NCBI RefSeq assembly: GCF_037392515.1
Contig: NC_090285.1
Coordinates: forward strand, 1,429,501 to 1,493,500
Reading direction: 5' to 3'
Length of the DNA stretch: 64,000 bases
Source: Haliotis asinina
Taxonomy: Eukaryota; Mollusca; Gastropoda; Lepetellida; Haliotidae
Shown: positions 48,601 through 59,568 of the stretch, in pieces
Layout: each line of letters starts with the position of its first letter
Position numbering within the stretch: the stretch's first letter is position 1
Notes under the pieces: model-generated
What the model was told of the DNA's origin: nothing
The model's input: only the letters and a program-made list of their open reading frames with translations
Databases searched by the model: none
Translations under genes and position numbers: made by a program

Positions 48601-50575
48601 TACTGGGTAGTGTCATAAGGCTCTATCACCAGCACACAATAGGTTGTACAATGTACTGGGTAGTGTCATAAGGCTCTATCACCAGCACACAATAGGTTGT
48701 ACAATGTACTGGGTAGTGTTATAAGGCTCTATCACCAGCACACAATAGGTTGTGCAATGGACTGGGTAGTGTTATAAGGCTCTATCACCAGCACACAATA
48801 GGTTGTACAATGTACTGGGTAGTGTTATAAGGCTCTATCACCAGCACACAATAGGTTGTACAATGTACTGGGTAGTGTCATAAGGCTCTATCACCAGCAG
48901 ACAATAGGTTGTACAATGTACTGGGTAGTGTTGTAAGGCTCTATCACCAGCACACAATAGGTTGTACAATGTACTGGGTAGTGTTATAAGGCTCTATCAC
49001 CAGCACACAATAGGTTGTACAATGTACTGGGTAGTGTTATAAGGCTCTATCACCAGCACACAATAGGTTGTACAATGTACTGGGTAGTGTTATAAGGCTC
49101 TATCACCAGCACACAATAGGTTGTACAATGTACTGGGTAGCGACATTAAGCTCTGTCATCAGGATGCAGTAGAGTAAAACAGGTATTGATTGAATTCACC
49201 AGTCTATAATTGTGTCATTATGTAATTACCGAAAAAGCTTATGAAAAACCAAAACATGCCCATTTAGTCAAGAAGAGTAATTTTATTCTCTCTACAAACC
49301 AATAACGTTATGTTAACAATACTCTTGACGCCATGGTAACTCAAGTCAATATGAGTTTTGGTCGCCGAAAGCCGAAAAATATGCTCACATGTATTTTACA
49401 GTTTACTTGGTAGTGCCATGTAGCTACAATGATTGTAACTCCCATTCTCCAACAGAGGCAGTAGATAGCTGTAGCGCTAAGATCACTTTGTGCAAGTAGG
49501 CCCAGAGCCCTGTTCCACGACTGTAGTGCTATGACAGTCATCGGTCTATGTATGGGAGTTACGATCACCTTAGTTCTACGGTCGCTTTGTGTGACTGGAT
49601 CCTTGACCTAGAAAGTCGTAACTGCCGTATACTAACGTTAACTTACGACCATCTTAAAGCTGAGAGAGCTTTGAAAATCCTGGCCTAAGCTTGTTGCATC
49701 CACAGGGCAACGCCTCAGTTCCGCTTAGCTGATCGAACCACGTTCCCTGCTCGTCGTCTGATGTGAAACGTTTAACGCTACTTGATATGGAGACCCAAAA
49801 AGTGTTGACAAGTTCAAAGTGAATGATGTAAACACTGAAGTGTTTTCAAAATGTGCGTCTTCAGTTTGGTACACATTGTTGTTTCTTTTCTTCATTTCAT
49901 AAAGAAAAAATCGGACTTGTTCTTCGTTTGAGGTTAAGTATTCTAGTGGTGTAGAGCGATGTTCTCGAGGTGCCATGGGTTAAATATTGTCTTCGGTCGG
50001 GAAAGATCGTCGAGTTCCATTTCGTGTACAAGTGCTGCTCCTTTCTCGTGCACAAACCACCCGAAATCAGATTGTGTCCACTACCTTTTTGATACCTTTA
50101 AAACGATGCTGTTAAACGATGTTGTGTAATGATATCCTTTATACTGTAGGTTACGGTTTACGTTATGTTACTGACACCAAGTATCCCATACATAATACAT
50201 TCTTCAACACTGTAGACACTAGGTTCTGTACAAGACACTAACTGATGTTTCTATTCCTTGCGTATCAGACAATCGCTGGATGACATCCTGACTTCTCTGG
50301 CACGGATACGCCCTGACGGGAGTCCCCAGAAACAGACACCATCTGCTTCAGACGGCAACATCAGCTCTCCGCAGTCGTCAACGTCTCAACAGAGTGTGTC
50401 CGACATTGACGTCTTCACCACAGCGGTCGAAGAGCAGCATAGAGGGCTTGAAGAAGACGTTGAAACCAGTTCGGTGAACGGAGAGACAGTCTCACGTGTA
50501 GATGACAAGAAGTCCACCCCCAGACCGACAGACAGAGATACCACAGATGAGACGAGTCAATCTCCACACGGCTAA
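38435..50575 (+). CDS. Ankyrin-containing six-transmembrane TRP-superfamily cation channel, copy B
   Basis: Thirteen exons join in phase to about 712 residues plus TAA: 38435-38571, 39057-39197, 39369-39613, 39936-40014, 40133-40306, 42279-42352, 42569-42751, 42979-43152, 43593-43748, 44036-44122, 44823-45006, 47217-47416, 50269-50575. The first exon seen starts two bases into a codon, so at least one 5' exon is missing. Eleven of the twelve internal exons shared with copy A have the same length, and all phases agree, so the two genes arose by tandem duplication. Parts follow copy A: ankyrin helices, basic pre-S1 segment, S1-S6, coiled region. Membrane parts have drifted widely from copy A while QLSDTYQNVQ..ELNRAWII after S6 is kept. 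The C-terminal tail is acidic and rich in Ser/Thr/Pro. No broken frame was seen. The subfamily is uncertain, and it may be a lophotrochozoan-specific TRP group. Confidence 0.82.
39936..42352 (+). CDS. Channel copy B linker exons (39936-40014, 40133-40306, 42279-42352)
   Basis: They encode FTLHDLLRKEMQ, then VLDCLMDPIGDTGHVRVFYH with CLNLIAKGNLK, then CVRLLIRRKWKEYARLRF. The intron before the last exon (1.97 kb) holds a TIR element with a nested SINE. Confidence 0.85.
40905..42152. mobile_element. Putative 1.25-kb inverted-repeat DNA element with a SINE nested inside
   Basis: The left end taaagtaatgtcggaaatagg is matched inverted at the right end (cctatttccgacaatacttta, ending about 42152). 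Inward, both sides keep related text up to a ttcggtctaa word (left about 41010) and its inverse ttagaccgaa (right about 42045). The arms are about 130 bp and poorly preserved. No coding frame is visible. It is in an intron of channel copy B. Confidence 0.55.
41501..41770 (+). repeat. Approximately 270-bp Haliotis-type SINE, complete, with 12-bp target duplication
   Basis: Starts (gtga)n with tttagttttaagccgc, then ggcggtctgtaaataatcga, gaccagacaatccagtgatc, and ends near cccgggaccttcacgggtc. The word ttttatagaaat stands at both ends (41489-41500 and 41771-41782), the mark of LINE-driven insertion. It sits inside the 1.25-kb inverted-repeat element. Confidence 0.92.
42569..43748 (+). CDS. Channel copy B membrane core S1-S5 (42569-42751, 42979-43152, 43593-43748)
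   Basis: S1 is IIYCFTLLCLTFSLAVATL, S2 ends FSLILEVNQMRR, S3 starts YWRDKFNWLDLTSS, S4 is in WHVFSVGYLLWVLKVFKYAA, and S5 is FTALFSVILLAFSGSFILAL. Acceptors are tcctgcag, tttcccag and ttgttcag. Confidence 0.87.
43853..43905 (-). repeat. Fragment of the approximately 270-bp SINE
   Basis: The words ttgtcatgtccattctggattatttacag and gctgcagtatttc match the minus-strand middle of the family with several changes. Confidence 0.5.
44036..45006 (+). CDS. Channel copy B pore and S6 exons (44036-44122, 44823-45006)
   Basis: The pore exon reads FWEVMFTGVRILIESDPIVA, with the glutamate shared with copy A. The S6 exon reads IIMVIFLFTCIVVLLNILIA followed by QLSDTYQNVQTDAQRALELN and RAWIIARVELNS. Donors are gtacgt and gtgagt. 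Confidence 0.86.
45050..45302. repeat. Two (CACG)n-type microsatellites
   Basis: A (cacacg)n run at about 45052-45082 and an (acgc)n run at about 45264-45302, in the intron after S6 of channel copy B. Confidence 0.9.
45430..47117. repeat. 32-bp minisatellite, about 52 units
   Basis: The unit is ggtatggactatgtaagtta plus gagtatggacta, with variants gaactag, taaagt and a rarer tacgaac. The variant order repeats in blocks (around 45840-46030, 46380-46560 and 46650-46850). It fills the intron between S6 and the next exon of copy B, the same intron that holds the unrelated 36-bp array in copy A. Confidence 0.97.
47217..50575 (+). CDS. Channel copy B C-terminal exons (47217-47416, 50269-50575)
   Basis: The 200-bp exon encodes LLERWESPPLNDMNRNIRYI and a helix ending RQEKAILRMQ, aligned with copy A. 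The last exon adds QSLDDILTSLARIRPDGSPQ and a long acidic, Ser/Thr/Pro-rich tail to TAA at 50573-50575. The tail has many potential phosphorylation sites. Confidence 0.86.
47407..49180. repeat. 53-bp minisatellite that starts across an exon-intron border
   Basis: The unit is taggttgtacaatgtactgg plus gtagtgttataaggctctat and caccagcacacaa. The first eleven units (47407-47990) are older forms with aggatgcagtaggttatac, which repeats the end of the 47217-47416 exon (CTCAGGATGCA) and its donor gtaggt. The last unit (about 49160) again reads aggatgcagtag. The array therefore began as a duplication spanning the splice donor. Confidence 0.93.
49181..50268. other. Intron remainder of channel copy B, no gene seen
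   Basis: Includes a region (49460-49600) with loosely inverted words (gctaagatcactttgtg, ccctgttccac, gttacgatcacc, ggtcgctttgtgtg) that may be an old hairpin element. No exon-like frame is supported. Confidence 0.4.
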
Positions 50576-53500
50576 ACAAAGATCAGTAGCAACACAGATT
50601 TAACCCAACCCCAGAAACAATGACGGGAGTGAAGTGACGAGTTTCGTTGTAAAATGACACAATGACATTTTAAAATAGTGATTTTGCCTCGTTACAATGT
50701 TAGACTGAAAGCAGCGTTGGTTCATAAGCACAGCCAGCAAGTATTGGTGACGTGCATTGTGGTCATTGATCACTTGTCCCATAATGTGGCGCCAGTCCAA
50801 TCTAAGTGTGCAAGTTATCATGAGTACAAACTATGTGAACGCACAGTGACTGTATGTAAACGGTTCTTTTTACCGTGTTGTTGTCAATCATCCTTTCGAA
50901 GGATTTCACCTTTTGCGGACTTCAACGATGAAGACGGCAGCAAGAATGTATCTTAAATCAAGTACTATGTTTGCAAGTACCGAATACACTCTGTTGGATA
51001 ATTTGTCAATTCATCATGGATACTGACGTGTCTTGTGCGTTCTGATTGAATCTATGAGCTGGTGCACAAAATGATTACTTTGTCAGCTGTCAGTCAACAG
51101 AAAGATCTTGTGTCTTCACTATCAGCAGAAACGTTCATATATTGTCAAGTCTTGCTCTGATTCCTCCCAAAGTTGAACTTGCCAAATTACCATGTAACCA
51201 CAGGTTCATGTTTAGAATCATTTAACTACCATTAATGGTATCGTGTAAGTACTGTTAATCCTGAATGCCTTGTACATGGACCATCTACTGTCCGAACGAC
51301 TAATGTACAAGGAAGACCACGTAGGGATCGCGTCGTGGGTGATTTTTTCGTCAGGAGGCGTTAGTAACTCTAGAGAGCATGCCTGGGATACTATGGGTAT
51401 AAGAACACGACAGAGATCCTCCAGTACAAAGTCTTGATTTAATGGAGCAAGACTTGAACGCACTGCCCCTCATCTTCAGATTTTCTGACTGATACAGGAA
51501 ATGAAGACGGGGTGTAAATTGCAGATGGCGGAGTTTACACTAGCTATTGACTTGTGCTCCGTTTATCGACACTTATGTGGTTTGTTAAGGATCATATGCC
51601 TGGATCTTGGAAATGACCGCACTTGATATGTTTTACGCCCATAGGTGAAAGCAGTACAAAATGAGCCATGTTTTTGCCATGATTACCCATGAATAATGTT
51701 TTTGTTCTTGTGACGTTGAGATTTGCCATTTATTTTTTCCGAAAGGGTAAAACAATAAGTTAATACAGGGATAATTTACAACAATCTACAATATGTATAT
51801 AGTCTGCCTGGTCAAAATGTGGTTTGGTTGCGGATACATTGGGGTCTTATTGTGTCCTGGTTGATGGTAACACATTGAGAGGCTTAGTGGAACTTTGCAA
51901 TACTTATATTCTATGTATATATTTGATAGTCAAGCAGTATCCAGGTGTCCCATGCACAGAACATCTTTCCGCCCACATCAGACAGTAAACACTATTCCTG
52001 TTAGTTCTGATCTAACTGTCCATGTAGAGAACAACACTCTGCCCACACCAGAGAGTACACCCTATACCAGGTAGTTATGATCACCTTTTATCCAGCTGTC
52101 CATTCAACAATAATTCTGCACCCACATTGGCAGTAAGACAAATCCCTGCTCTTTTCATTGCCTCTTTCATTTCATTCTTTACAACAGGCCATACCCAATC
52201 AATGGTCATGGTCGTATCACACGTTTCCACTTCAGTCAGTGTTGTGGATGTAAGGGAAGAAGACTTGTGACCATCAATTCCTCAAGTAATTACACAGTAA
52301 GGAAACAAGACACACAGGTGTTTCAACATGTAATTATATTACACTTCAATGTATAAGTACAAGTTATGGTAAAGCAAGCACGAATCCCTGTCACCATGGT
52401 AACTGCTCTCTGGTTGATTCAGGTGGAGGGGAGCCATCATGCACATACTTGACTTCTCTCCCACTCAAACAGATAAAATCAAACATTAGGCACTGACATT
52501 AAGAACATAATTAAAGAATAGTTCTTTTACAAAATATCAAATACATATGAACTGATCATATGATAAATCACTTAGTTTGAAAAGGAAACTGTAATCAAAT
52601 AATCAGAAAACCACTCAAACAGGAATTGCATTCCTGGGATGGATTCAGCTTTTTGAGACAAGGGATGCACTGTATTTTTCCCTTGAGTGTGTGCGTGAGT
52701 GCATGGGCACCTTTCATTTTTATCCCTTTTAGCAAGAGTTTCAATGGTCATTTAATAAACTTTCAGGACAAAATTGGGGTCCGCACCTTTGCACCCCTAC
52801 TCTGGATTCACTTATGTATTCTCATCTGTCTATGAAATAAATATCTTTGACCCATACATTGTGCAGCAACATTTGCAATATACAGTCCATCATTGTTGTG
52901 TCCTAAAGTGTCTATGCACTCTTTTCACGAAAAAAGCAATCTTAAGCAATGTCAACTTTAACTCCCATTCTTTAACATTGCACTCACTTAGTGAAAAAGT
53001 GAAAGGAGGCCCAGATACTGTCTCTGTACAAGACATACTGAGGTACCCACAAAGTAAACTCACAACCTGCCCTGTCTGCTCAAGTGAACTGATCTTTCAT
53101 TGACAATATATCCTGTAAAGGAGGATCATGACATAGTTGCTCTTTTTCAATCCCCCTTCATGTCTGGTCTACAAAGAGAATGATTCTTTCTTTGAAGGCG
53201 CATTAAAAAATCAATTTAAAAAAAAAAATGGGTTTTGTTTCAAGCAAACTTGTGATAACCTGACCAAAGGACACGAAATCTGTTCTGTCGAACTGGTCCA
53301 TGTGAAGAGTACACTGAGATTTACTATCCAGAGACAGGTTTCCTCTGAGATTCAGTATTTCTATACCAGTTAATAAAACACATACTTGGTGGCAGTACTT
53401 AGGGACATATAGAGTAGCAAATGGCTCTCAGGTTATTATTAGAATATCACCATTATTGCAAATCCAACTCACACATACAAAACTTACAGCATTTAACAAG

Positions 53501-53896
53501 TCCTCATATAACAATCCAACAAACAAGTTTTCTCCATTACATAACAAATAGTTACATTGAAATCTGCATGACAGATATTCTTTATAAAAACAAAGCACCC
53601 CAGTAACCCCACTGTAATATTTAAGAGGTAATATTTGTGTGTGACCTCAACATGTTTGACCTTGAACTTGGTGACCCTCAAATGATGACCTTTGTCATTA
53701 ACGTTAAATGGTTAAATGTCCATCAAACTATGTCTGAGGCTGATCAGTTGGGACTCAATGCATAGTCCATAAATACTGTCTGACACACAAATCTGATATA
53801 GGCCATGAAACACTGTTGTGAGGAGTCCTGCCACTTGCTTTGCTTCACAAGAATGTTGAACAGAGTAATGCCATGTTTCTCCCAGACGGCCAACAA
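50576..53896. other. Convergent 3' flanks of channel copy B and TUBGCP2, no coding region seen
   Basis: The left part should hold the 3' UTR of copy B (plus strand) and the right part the 3' UTR of TUBGCP2 (minus strand). I see no further exon, RNA gene or known repeat. The frames here are short and low in coding character. Confidence 0.4.
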
Positions 53897-56800
53897 TCAG
53901 GACGTCCCAGGCAGGTTCCTGTGTATGCCCGGGACATACCTGGCCGTGTCAGGTCTCTGGCTGGTGAAGTTAGCTGTAGGCCAGGACCCTGAGGAACCTG
54001 TGGGAAGAAACATCTCTTACTGGAAGCTTTACCCATCATCACTAATTACATAATCAATGAAGGAAATTAAGAATTTAATACAGAATGAAAGAATTATTAA
54101 TCAGCTTTCGTATGCATGTATTCATATGACATATCATTGATGGGGCAAGTTATCAATGTATTTGAGACATACGTATATCTATGAGGGTAGAAAAAAGATG
54201 ATTGCATATTGAACAATTCCCTTATTCAGCACATCATATCAAAACATAGCACACCAATACATTAGGTGACGGGGATAATGAAAACATTAATGTTTGTTTC
54301 TGCCAAGTGGGAAAAATGTTGACTGCATGTACGACGGAACGACTCAAGAGATTCCTCCAGTCCTAGACAGAACTTTAACGCTTCCGATACCAATGGTGGT
54401 TTGATGGCAGCGGTGTTAATTTGATAAATTAGCTACACCAGTCAACTTCTCATTGACTGACTTCAGCCTATGTATACAAGACTGCTGTTGTTTATGTCAT
54501 CATTAACTTCATGTCATCAGGCTTCATTTCCAATTCTCACTTTTCAAACTGAGTCTTTCAGTTCGCTGGTAATAATTCAAATGTTTGAACTTGAAACTTT
54601 GCTGTTACCGGAACGCGTCACATTGTGTTGCTCCATTCTGATTTGCCACCCGATGTTAGCTTGGTTGATTGACAGCTGTTTGGGGGTGCTCTATGCTGAT
54701 TGGCTAATGGTTTGGTAGGCATGTAATTTTATGTAAATGAGTCACCTGAGTCATGTCACGCCATTACTGAATTCTTACACCGAAATTGTTAATCAGAGGT
54801 AACAAAGATACCAGTTTCGATGAATCTGATTATGTTTAAAGAAATATTGTTGAAAGCCTATAGTATTTGTTGTTGAATCTATTTATAAGAATTGACTGTG
54901 TGTTTCTTTTGTTGCATTGAGGTATGAAACTAAAAACCAATGTGCAAACTTTTCTGAGAATCCGCTACGTGGATTCATACAGTTTGCACATTGGTTTTTA
55001 CAGTTTGCACATTGGTTTTTAGTTTCATACCTCAATGCAATGAAAGAAACACACAGTCAATTCTTAAACAGAACTGTGATGGCCATACAACTGTTCTTCA
55101 AGTTTTCCGAAAACTTTATAATATTCAGGAGACAGTGAAAGAATGGAAGCAAGCTGATGTGAAGCAGGCACACGCAACACTGCTGGCAAATACAATCACT
55201 ACTTTTACTTGATGTGTTGTCTAAGATATCAAAGTCTGTTGTTCTTGCAGAAATCTTCATTAGCCACAAACACACCAACAGGAATGTTCCATATAAAGTT
55301 ACTTCATCCAAAACCATAAAGATAACTGAGACTGTCTTAATGTTTTATTGTAACACAAGCATGCAGATGAAAGAAAATATTCTTCTGCTAAACTGAGTTC
55401 TACGCCACTTTTAGCAATGGCAATATTCCAGCATTATCACAGCTAACGCCAAAACTGGTTTTACACATTGTGGCCACATATGAATGGAACCTGAGTCTTT
55501 GATGTGCTGAGCGGACACTTTAGCCACGAGGCTACCACCGCCCACAGTGGAAGAAAAAGCATGTAACTGTATACAAGAATGAGAGAGAGTTGGAAAAAAC
55601 AATGTATGAGTGAGTGAGGGGGAAACATGACTGCAGAGATGAGAGTGAGTGAGCGTTAGTGGGAACCATTGATGTCTTAGCATCACATCAGCTTTGTTTC
55701 AGCCATTCAGCAACAAAAAAGTAGAGGGAGTGTGACTGAAGGGGTGTGAGTGGAGGAATATGTGATAGAGACTGAAGGAATGTGTGAGAGACTGGAGGAA
55801 TGTGTGAGAGACTGGAGGAATGTGTGAGAGACTGGAGGAATGTGTGAGTGAGAGACTGGAAGAATGTGTGAGAGACTGGAGGAATGTGAGAGAGACTGGA
55901 GGAATGTGTGAGAGACTGGAGGAATGTGTGAGAGACTGGAGGAATGTGTGAGTGAGAGACTGGAAGAATGTGTGAGAGACTGGAGGAATGTGAGAGACTG
56001 GAGGAATGTGTGAGTGTGAGTGGAGGAGTGTGTGAGTGAGAGACTGGAAGAATGTGTGAGAGACTGGAGGAATGTGTGAGAGACTGGAAGAATGTGTGAG
56101 TGTGAGTGGAGGAGTGTGTGAGTGAGGGACTGGAAGAATGTGTGAGAGACTGGAGGAATGTGTGAGTGTGAGTGGAGGAATGTGTGAGAGACTGGAGGAA
56201 TGTGTGAGAGACTGGAGGAGAGTGTGAGTGAGTGGAGGAGTGTGTGAGTGAGAGACTGGAAGAATGTGTGAGAGACTGGAAGAATGTGTGAGTGTGAGTG
56301 GAGCAGCGTGTGAGAGACTGGAAGAATGTGTGAGAGACTGGAGGAATGTGTGAGTGAGTGGAGGAGTGTGTGAGAGAATGGAAGAATGTGTGAGAGACTG
56401 GAGGAATGTATGAGAGACTGGAGGAATGTGTGAGTGTGAGTGTAAGAATGTGTGAGAGACTGGAAGAATGTGTGGGAGACTGGAGGAGTGTGTGAGTGAG
56501 TGGAGGAGTGTGTGAAAGACTGGAAGAATGTGTGAGAGACTGGAGGAATGTGTGAGAGACTGGAGGAATGTGTGAGTGGAAGAATGTGTGAGAGACTGGA
56601 AGAATGTTTGGGAGATTGGAGGAGTGTGTCAGAGACTGGAGCAGTGTGTGAGTGTGAGTGGAGGAGCGTGTGAGAGACTGGAAGAATGTGTGAGAGACTG
56701 GAGCAATGTGTGAGTGTGAGTGGAGGAGTGTGTGAGTGAGAGACTGGAAGAATGTGTGAGAGACTGAAGGAATGTGTGAGAGACTGGAGGAATGTATGAA

Positions 56801-58843
56801 GTGGAAGAATGTGTGAGAGACTGGAAGAATGTGTGAGAGACTGGAGGAATGTGTGAGTGTGAGTGGAGGAGCGTGTGAGAGACTGGAAGAATGCGTGAGA
56901 AACTGGAGGAATGTGTGAGAGACTGGAGGAATGTGTGAGTGTGAGTGGAGGAGTGTGTGAGTGAGAGACTGGAAGAATGTTTGGGAGATTGGAGGAGCGT
57001 GTGAGAGACTGGAGGAGTGTGTGAGTGTGAGTGGAGGAGCGTGTGAGAGACTGGAAGAATGTGTGAGAGACTGGAGGAATGTGTGAGAGACTGGAGGAAT
57101 GTGTGAGAGACTGGAAGAATGTGTGAGAGACTGGAGGAATGTGTGAGAGACTGGAGGAATGTGTGAGAGACTGGAGGAATGTGAGAGTGTCAGTGGAGGA
57201 ATGTGCATGAGACTGGAAGAATGTGTGAGTGAGACAGTAGCATCACCAACATGTCACGGGAGTCTTTAATCAGCTCATCTCTATCAGAGGAGCCAGTGTA
57301 GACATGGGTCAAACAGGTCACATCACAACCAGCCAATATCCATTTCACTTCCACATTTGTATGTTTGCTTATTGTCTACCACCGGGCAGGCAGCAATATT
57401 CCAGGTACCAGATGGAGGTCTGTCAGTATCTTGAACAAACCAGTGATTGATGGTACTGAGGTACAATGATGCACCATCAAGGCGCAGAGCTGACCATCTG
57501 TATTGCTGTCTCTTAATAGAAGCAGGCTTGATTGGACCAACTGACCCAGATATAGTAAACAGACGGAGTGACTGGCCTCCTTCTCTGGACAAATGCTGGA
57601 GTTATGCAGGGAAGGATGTGTAGTGTAGGAAATTCACAGCTGGACATGCACCAAGATGAGGCAGTTCCTGCTGCCATGGAATGTGAGACAGTGGGTACTG
57701 GGTACAAAATGTCAGTGTTACCTAAAGACGTCCCCACAGGTATGTGTCAGCTGGAAGTTAGTCAAATGTACAACTGTATCAATTCCAAATAACATGTTAA
57801 TATAACTTGAACATTTCAACATCAGGAAGTTCAACTCAAATATCATCGCAAGCAACTCAAACAAACTTTCCAAACTAATCTACAAGATTTACCAGCTGGT
57901 ATAAATCAGTCGTCCACTGAGTCTAAAACAAAGACCACAAGGATACATCTAAATATTAAAGGAACTGACAGGTCAGATTTACACTGCTTGTGTTTAACAT
58001 CAACTTCTTTACAACTGTATAACATACTCATGGAACCAAATACATGTTATCATTTAAACTTGGAATGATGCAAACACTCACTTGACCCTGAACTGACAGA
58101 TGCATCAAGACGGACCCGCTCCGCAGACTTGGCCTCCAGCTTCTCAGTGTAAAACCCATTGAAATCCAGTCTGAAAGAGATCCACATAGAAACTTGTATG
58201 TCTCCACATTAATATTACATCAACATAATGATAAACATACACAAACCCACTAAATAAAAAAAGTGAAATGTTTCTTGGGCATTGGCAAGTCACTTTTATT
58301 TGTGCCTGAAACAATGTTTTATTGCCATTTACAAGAAATAACTTTAACTTGGCAGTGTCCTGATGATCCATTTGTCCACTATAAGAATGAGTGTCTGTAG
58401 GAATGAGTGTCTGTAGGAATGAGTGTCTGTAGGAATGAGTGTCTGTAGGAATGAGTGTGACTGAATCTACTACTCATTAACACGTGCCAAACTTCCCCAG
58501 CTATATTTCTGAAAGAAAAAAATATATAGATACGCTCCTTCTGCATCACTCTTTTTTTCTATAAAATGTTTTTATAAAGTCCTACTGCTCTTGTCAATTT
58601 TGACAAAACTGTGCCCAAGAAACATTTAACTTTTTTCATGCAGCCTAAGACAGAATAAATAACATGGATTTGTTGCTACCTGTACAGAATGTTGAAGAGC
58701 TTGTGTTCGTAGTTTGTGCTACTGAAGTCCATGATCTTGTCCAGCAGGTCAACCAGAAGACGGGAGAAGTTGGTGTCAAAGTTGTGGATCGTCCGCTCAA
58801 AGTTCTCACTGCTGGCCAGTTGATCAACGTGCTCCGTCACGAT
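53897..58843 (-). CDS. TUBGCP2: Gamma-tubulin complex component 2, last four coding exons (partial gene)
   Basis: GCP2 is a core subunit of the gamma-tubulin small complex that nucleates microtubules at centrosomes and other organising centres. Exons 58843-58680 (164 bp), 58170-58082 (89 bp), 53997-53940 (58 bp) and 53918-53897 (22 bp) join in phase to 110 residues and TGA. The C-terminal domain signature NFERTIHNFDTNFSRLLVDL then LYRLDFNGFYTEKLEAKSAE aligns closely with the end of human GCP2 (FEATINKFDKNFS..RLDFNGFYTERLERLSAE, from memory). The end is a serine-rich tail (SVSSGSSSSGSW..) finishing NLPGTS. Acceptors are tttaattag, ctctttcag, cttcccacag and catacacag; donors are gtagca, gtgagt and gtatgt. 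The rest of the gene lies right of 58843. The next intron upstream holds a minisatellite and the second Polinton-like element. Confidence 0.92.
54000..54885. other. TUBGCP2 intron, no further feature seen
   Basis: AT-rich intron sequence with no repeat or exon that I can support. Confidence 0.45.
54886..55066. repeat. Near-perfect 65-bp inverted repeat with a short spacer
   Basis: Arm 54886-54950 (taagaattgactgtgtgttt to tgtgcaaact) is repeated inverted at 55002-55066 with two mismatches. The spacer of 51 bp contains an extra, partial copy of the inner end (agtttgcacattggttttta at about 54981). It would form a strong hairpin in DNA or intron RNA. It may be a recent inverted duplication or a MITE. 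Confidence 0.9.
55067..55393. other. TUBGCP2 intron, nothing recognised
   Basis: No exon-like frame. An AT-rich stretch between the inverted repeat and a SINE. Confidence 0.4.
55394..55543 (-). repeat. tRNA-headed SINE, minus strand
   Basis: On the minus strand: gggcggtggtagcctcgtgg and ctaaagtgtccgc (A box), actcaggttccattc (B box), and a tail gctggaatattgccattgct aaaagtggcgtagaact. Same family as 15992-16127. TUBGCP2 intron. Confidence 0.8.
55700..57245. repeat. 20-bp minisatellite with 34-42-bp composite units, 1.5 kb
   Basis: The basic unit is tgtgagagactggaggaatg, with insertions of agtgtgagtggaggag. It gives a 506-codon stop-free frame on the minus strand (HIPPVSHTFLQSL type), which I read as array artefact. 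It lies in the large TUBGCP2 intron between 53997 and 58082. Confidence 0.96.
57246..58081. other. TUBGCP2 intron with a degraded SINE
   Basis: Contains an old copy of the approximately 270-bp SINE at 57361-57470 (gcttattgtctaccaccggg, gcagcaatattccaggtacca, aaccagtgattga). Nothing else was recognised. Confidence 0.5.
58383..58462. repeat. 16-bp tandem repeat, 5 units
   Basis: Units gaatgagtgtctgtag, four of them identical. Between two TUBGCP2 exons. Confidence 0.95.
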
Positions 58844-58959
58844 CTAATTAAAACATGTATGAGGAAAATCAGTTCCTTGCTTTAAGTGTTGTGAGAACCA
58901 TCGAGGAGGGCCTTCAAGTGTTGTGTGAGCTTACCACACAATGTCCTAATGTATGTCAA

Positions 58960-59568
58960 CATGTAGACACACAGACTTGCAGACCTACATGTCTAGTTGA
59001 CAGACTGACCTGCAGACCTATATGTCTAGTTGACAGACTGACCTCCAGACCTACGTGTGTAGCTGACAGACTGACCTCCAGACCTACATGTCTAGTTGAC
59101 AGACTGACTTGCAGACCTACATGTGTAGTTGACAGACTTACCTGCAGACCTACATGTGTAGTTGACAGACTGACCTGCAGACCTACATGTGTAGTTGACA
59201 GACTGACTTCCAGACCTACATGTGTAGTTGACAGACTGACCTCCAGACCTACATGTCTAGTTGACAGACTGACTTGCAGACCTACATGTGTAGTTGACAG
59301 ACTGACCTCCAGACCTACATGTGTAGTTGACAGACTTACCTGCAGACCTATATGTCTAGTTGACAGACTGACCTCCAGACCTACATGTGTAGTTGACAGA
59401 CTGACCTCCAGACCTACATGTCTAGTTGACAGACTGACCTCCAGACCTTCATGTGTAGTTGACAGACTAACCTCCAGACTTACATATCTAGTTGACAGAA
59501 CGACCTCCAGACCTACATGTGTAGCTGACAGACTTACCTCCAGACTTACATATCTCGTTGACAGAACG
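58960..59568. repeat. 33-bp minisatellite, about 18 units
   Basis: The unit is gacctacatgtgtagttgac plus agactgacctcca. The length is a multiple of three, so both strands are open (313 and 216 codons) without coding character. The last unit is cut after acagaacg by the end of Polinton-like copy 2. Confidence 0.96.

Noticed and set aside
49430-49610. A hairpin transposon like the MITE at 26037
   Set aside because: Inverted words are present but short and poorly matched; arms could not be defined.
53761-53918. A long reading of the last TUBGCP2 exon in another frame (EPAWDVLIVGRLGETW and onward)
   Set aside because: The phase from the preceding exon requires the frame ending NLPGTS and TGA at 53899-53897, and the exon upstream joins without change of phase.
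55688-57208. 506-codon minus-strand frame rich in Ser, His, Leu and Pro
   Set aside because: A frame through the 20-bp minisatellite with no other sequence; an array artefact.
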